Below are positions 18,288 to 19,548 of a DNA stretch of 19,548 nucleotides, piece after piece. Source of the stretch: Methylophaga sp. GTDB taxonomy: Bacteria > Pseudomonadota > Gammaproteobacteria > Nitrosococcales > Methylophagaceae. The stretch covers positions 1 to 19,548 of the forward strand of contig JABURN010000239.1 in the NCBI GenBank assembly GCA_014762585.1, read 5' to 3'. The translations under genes and the position numbers were made by a program. The notes under the pieces were generated by a model. It worked only from the letters and a program-made list of their open reading frames with translations, searched no databases and had not been told where the DNA came from. Within the stretch, counting starts at the first letter, position 1; every line of letters starts with the position of its first letter.

Positions 18288-18334
18288 GACATGCTGCCGT
18301 TTGATACTCAACTTGGCTGCAGCTCAAGCATGTC
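18288..18334. repeat. Inverted repeat in the leader before the APC permease
   Basis: GACATGC (18288-18294) and GCATGTC (18328-18334) are exact inverted repeats, and a second short pair, TTGAG (18280-18284) / CTCAA (18307-18311), overlaps them. A ten-base direct repeat, GTCAGACTTT, occurs at 18267-18276 and 18332-18341. The 94-bp gap is therefore richly patterned, but no T-run or clear promoter is present. It might bind a regulator or fold in the mRNA. Confidence 0.3.
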
Positions 18335-18340
18335 AGACTT

Positions 18341-18451
18341 TCACATGCGACTGACAAATATCCGTGCATGGTACAAAGCCAACGCACTGAGCGACGAGAT
18401 CACAATCAAGGCCAGCACATCGGCCCCTGCATAGCCCCAGAAATCTGACAT
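18341..18451 (-). CDS. 36-residue single-helix membrane protein, likely transporter accessory
   Basis: A short ORF of 36 codons and a TGA encodes a protein that starts MSDFWGYAGADVL and has one hydrophobic helix (about 12-29) ending in ARIFVSRM. AAAGGAG lies seven bases upstream of the ATG, one of the best ribosome sites in the window, which argues that it is real. It starts 25 nt after gdx and ends 94 nt before the APC permease, all on one strand. Its form (short polar start with a FWG-like segment, an LS-rich helix, and an aromatic and basic end) recalls small accessory proteins found beside sodium/solute symporters. I infer that it may be a small subunit or stabiliser of the downstream permease; no function is proven. 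Confidence 0.65.
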   Translation of the reverse strand: MSDFWGYAGADVLALIVISSLSALALYHARIFVSRM

Positions 18452-18476
18452 ATTCAGCTCCTTTACTGACAACCGC

Positions 18477-18791
18477 TCAGGTTGATACTTTCAAACCCAC
18501 AATACCTGTCAGGATTAACCCGACACTGAGCATTCTGATAAACCCCGCCGGCTCGGATAAAAACATAATGCCGTAAATCACCGTGCCCACGGCACCAATT
18601 CCGACCCAGACGCCATAGGCTGTACCGACTGGCAGAGATCGCATTGCCAGTCCCAGCAGCCAGAAGCTCAGCAACATGGTCACGATGGTAAACAGACTCG
18701 GCCAGAGACGGGTAAAACCGTCAGAATATTTCAGCCCCACTGCCCAGACCACTTCGAGCAAACCCGCAATAAACAGAACTAACCAGGCCAT
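18477..18791 (-). CDS. gdx (sugE): Guanidinium exporter, SMR family
   Basis: The 104-residue protein is a four-helix small multidrug resistance transporter of the Gdx (formerly SugE) subtype, which works as an antiparallel dimer and exchanges guanidinium for protons across the inner membrane. The first helix holds the essential E13 in [18 protein letters not shown] (9-26), the form typical of Gdx rather than EmrE. The middle motif [17 protein letters not shown] (53-69) is also Gdx-like. AAAGGAG lies about 6 bases before the ATG. A guanidine-II riboswitch lies directly upstream, which independently supports the guanidinium role. Some SMR proteins also export quaternary ammonium compounds, which could matter in a methylamine user. 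Confidence 0.93.
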   Translation of the reverse strand: MAWLVLFIAGLLEVVWAVGLKYSDGFTRLWPSLFTIVTMLLSFWLLGLAMRSLPVGTAYGVWVGIGAVGTVIYGIMFLSEPAGFIRMLSVGLILTGIVGLKVST

Positions 18792-18797
18792 TGTTGA

Positions 18798-18850
18798 CTC
18801 CTTTATGGGGTCGTCCCCGCAGAAAATGGAGCGGTGAGGTCGTCCTCACT
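18798..18850 (-). promoter_or_regulatory. Guanidine-II (mini-ykkC) riboswitch controlling gdx
   Basis: Two small hairpins with identical ACGA loops are visible on the minus strand. The first is GTGAGG-ACGA-CCTCAC (18849-18834) and the second GGGG-ACGA-CCCC (18818-18807), separated by a 15-base linker. Two stem-loops with ACGR loops closed by G-C pairs are the defining structure of the guanidine-II class, in which the loops dock together around guanidinium. The ribosome site GGAG (18801-18798) follows six bases after the second stem, and CTCC in the linker (18831-18828) could pair with it, so control is probably translational: guanidine frees the ribosome site and turns on gdx. The element starts only 13 nt after the stop of the upstream 90-residue gene. 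Confidence 0.9.
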
Positions 18851-18862
18851 TCCCTGTTACCG

Positions 18863-19135
18863 TTACAGCAGGCCAGTATCACGCATGCGCTGACGGCCAA
18901 ATCCGGACAAAGCATACTGGAATATCAACCTGTCCGTCACCGTATCAAGTCGATGATCCTCACGGGTGATCAATCCGGCAGAAGCCAGTTCATCCAGGAT
19001 GATACGAAAATGGTTGAGCCAGTAGCGGCCCTCAAGTTCGTATTCCTGCATGGCGAGCTCGATCAGCCTGTCATCCCATTCAATCTGCTGTTGTTCCAGC
19101 AAAACCAGCATGTAGCCCTTGTGATGCAGCTTCAT
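18863..19135 (-). CDS. Small 90-residue protein, possibly winged-helix
   Basis: I do not recognise this protein. It is soluble, acidic and predicted to be mostly helical, beginning MKLHHKGYMLVLL. The middle region (about 42-70: FRIILDELASAGLITREDHRLDTV) looks like the recognition helix and wing of a small winged-helix protein, but this is only a resemblance. It starts 2 nt after the stop of the EamA transporter, so translation is coupled, and ends just before the guanidine-II riboswitch. GGGG lies a few bases before the ATG. It could be a regulator or partner of the transporter. There is no cysteine, signal peptide or membrane segment. Confidence 0.62.
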   Translation of the reverse strand: MKLHHKGYMLVLLEQQQIEWDDRLIELAMQEYELEGRYWLNHFRIILDELASAGLITREDHRLDTVTDRLIFQYALSGFGRQRMRDTGLL

Positions 19136-19137
19136 GG

Positions 19138-19548
19138 CTACCCCGCGTTTTCCGTGACCGAACGCAACTCGGCAACAGCCTCGGCAGGTTCACGAAACAT
19201 CACAAAACTGCCTACGATGGTGAATACCAAACCGACGAGAAAATACCACTCCGGTAATTCCAACGTCACTATGGCAACAAAAATCACGGCAAACACACCG
19301 TAGAGGTTACCGATGGCCTCACCGCGGCTGACACCGATCAAAGAGAAGCTCTTATAAAAAGCGGTATAACAAAATGCATGACAGACCGAGGCCAGTAACA
19401 TCCAGGTCAGTGCGGCAGGAGTCAGCAAGGTTTCTTGGATCAGGAACCAGACCGGCTGATCGGTCAGCAGCATGATGGCCGGCAGAACCAGCAAGCCCCA
19501 GAATAGGATCTCAAAGCTGAATCGGCACTGAATCCCGACATCCGGATC
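19138..19548 (-). CDS. EamA/DMT-family transporter, C-terminal part (runs off the window)
   Basis: This is the last 136 codons of a drug/metabolite transporter family protein; the reading frame is open to the window edge with no start needed inside. About four hydrophobic helices are visible, including FWGLLVLPAIMLL, TWMLLASVCHAFCYTAFY, NLYGVFAVIFVAIVTLE and YFLVGLVFTIVGSFVMF. They match the second half of a ten-helix EamA protein, with a GEAIGNLYGVFAVIF segment like the conserved helix of this family. A TTG at 19494 could be misread as a start but lies inside a helix. Substrate is unknown. It is coupled to the 90-residue gene downstream. Confidence 0.78.
   Translation of the reverse strand, partial: DPDVGIQCRFSFEILFWGLLVLPAIMLLTDQPVWFLIQETLLTPAALTWMLLASVCHAFCYTAFYKSFSLIGVSRGEAIGNLYGVFAVIFVAIVTLELPEWYFLVGLVFTIVGSFVMFREPAEAVAELRSVTENAG

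Overview
The window carries a methylated-amine catabolic locus, most likely from a marine methylotrophic gammaproteobacterium such as Methylophaga. This taxonomic guess is inference: there is no rRNA or housekeeping marker here. It rests on a trimethylamine dehydrogenase and a partner ETF that closely resemble the Methylophilus W3A1 proteins as I recall them, combined with an oxygen-dependent dimethylamine monooxygenase, a TorF-type porin and base composition near 50% GC.

Layout. From 1 to 3.4 kb there is a head-to-head pair: a NarX-like membrane histidine kinase on the minus strand and a membrane-anchored triple-PAS protein with no output domain on the plus strand. A bidirectional terminator at 3344-3376 closes this block. 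Everything from 3.4 to 19.5 kb is on the minus strand, so it reads from right to left. The order is: a partial EamA-family transporter; a 90-residue protein of unknown function; a guanidine-II (mini-ykkC) riboswitch; gdx/sugE; an unlisted 36-residue single-helix membrane protein; an APC-family permease; tmd (trimethylamine dehydrogenase); a membrane Fe-S oxidoreductase of the DgcB/HdrD type; a leucine-rich-repeat-variant (LRV) protein; etfB; etfA; ribH (lumazine synthase); dmmD; dmmA; dmmB; dmmC; and a TorF-type porin.

How the genes work together. Tmd demethylates trimethylamine (TMA) to dimethylamine plus formaldehyde and passes electrons to the dedicated ETF (EtfAB). The membrane Fe-S protein is well placed to carry them on to quinone, replacing ETF-quinone oxidoreductase. 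RibH probably raises flavin supply for a flavin-heavy pathway (Tmd FMN, ETF FAD, DmmB flavin). DmmABC, a heme-dependent oxidative N-demethylase, then converts dimethylamine to monomethylamine. DmmD, a GcvT-like protein, is thought to move the released one-carbon unit onto tetrahydrofolate. The porin and the APC permease are plausible routes for entry of amines. No monomethylamine-oxidising genes are in the window.

Regulation visible in the sequence: a candidate sigma-70 promoter with an adjacent 9-bp-arm inverted repeat upstream of tmd; a perfect 12-bp hairpin between tmd and the Fe-S gene; a second hairpin between etfA and ribH; a 180-bp gap before dmmD that holds a tiny ORF whose ribosome site lies in a small hairpin; and the guanidine-II riboswitch before gdx.

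The least explained parts are the LRV protein inside the catabolic operon, the 36-residue membrane protein before the permease, the output-less PAS protein, and the 90-residue protein coupled to the EamA transporter.
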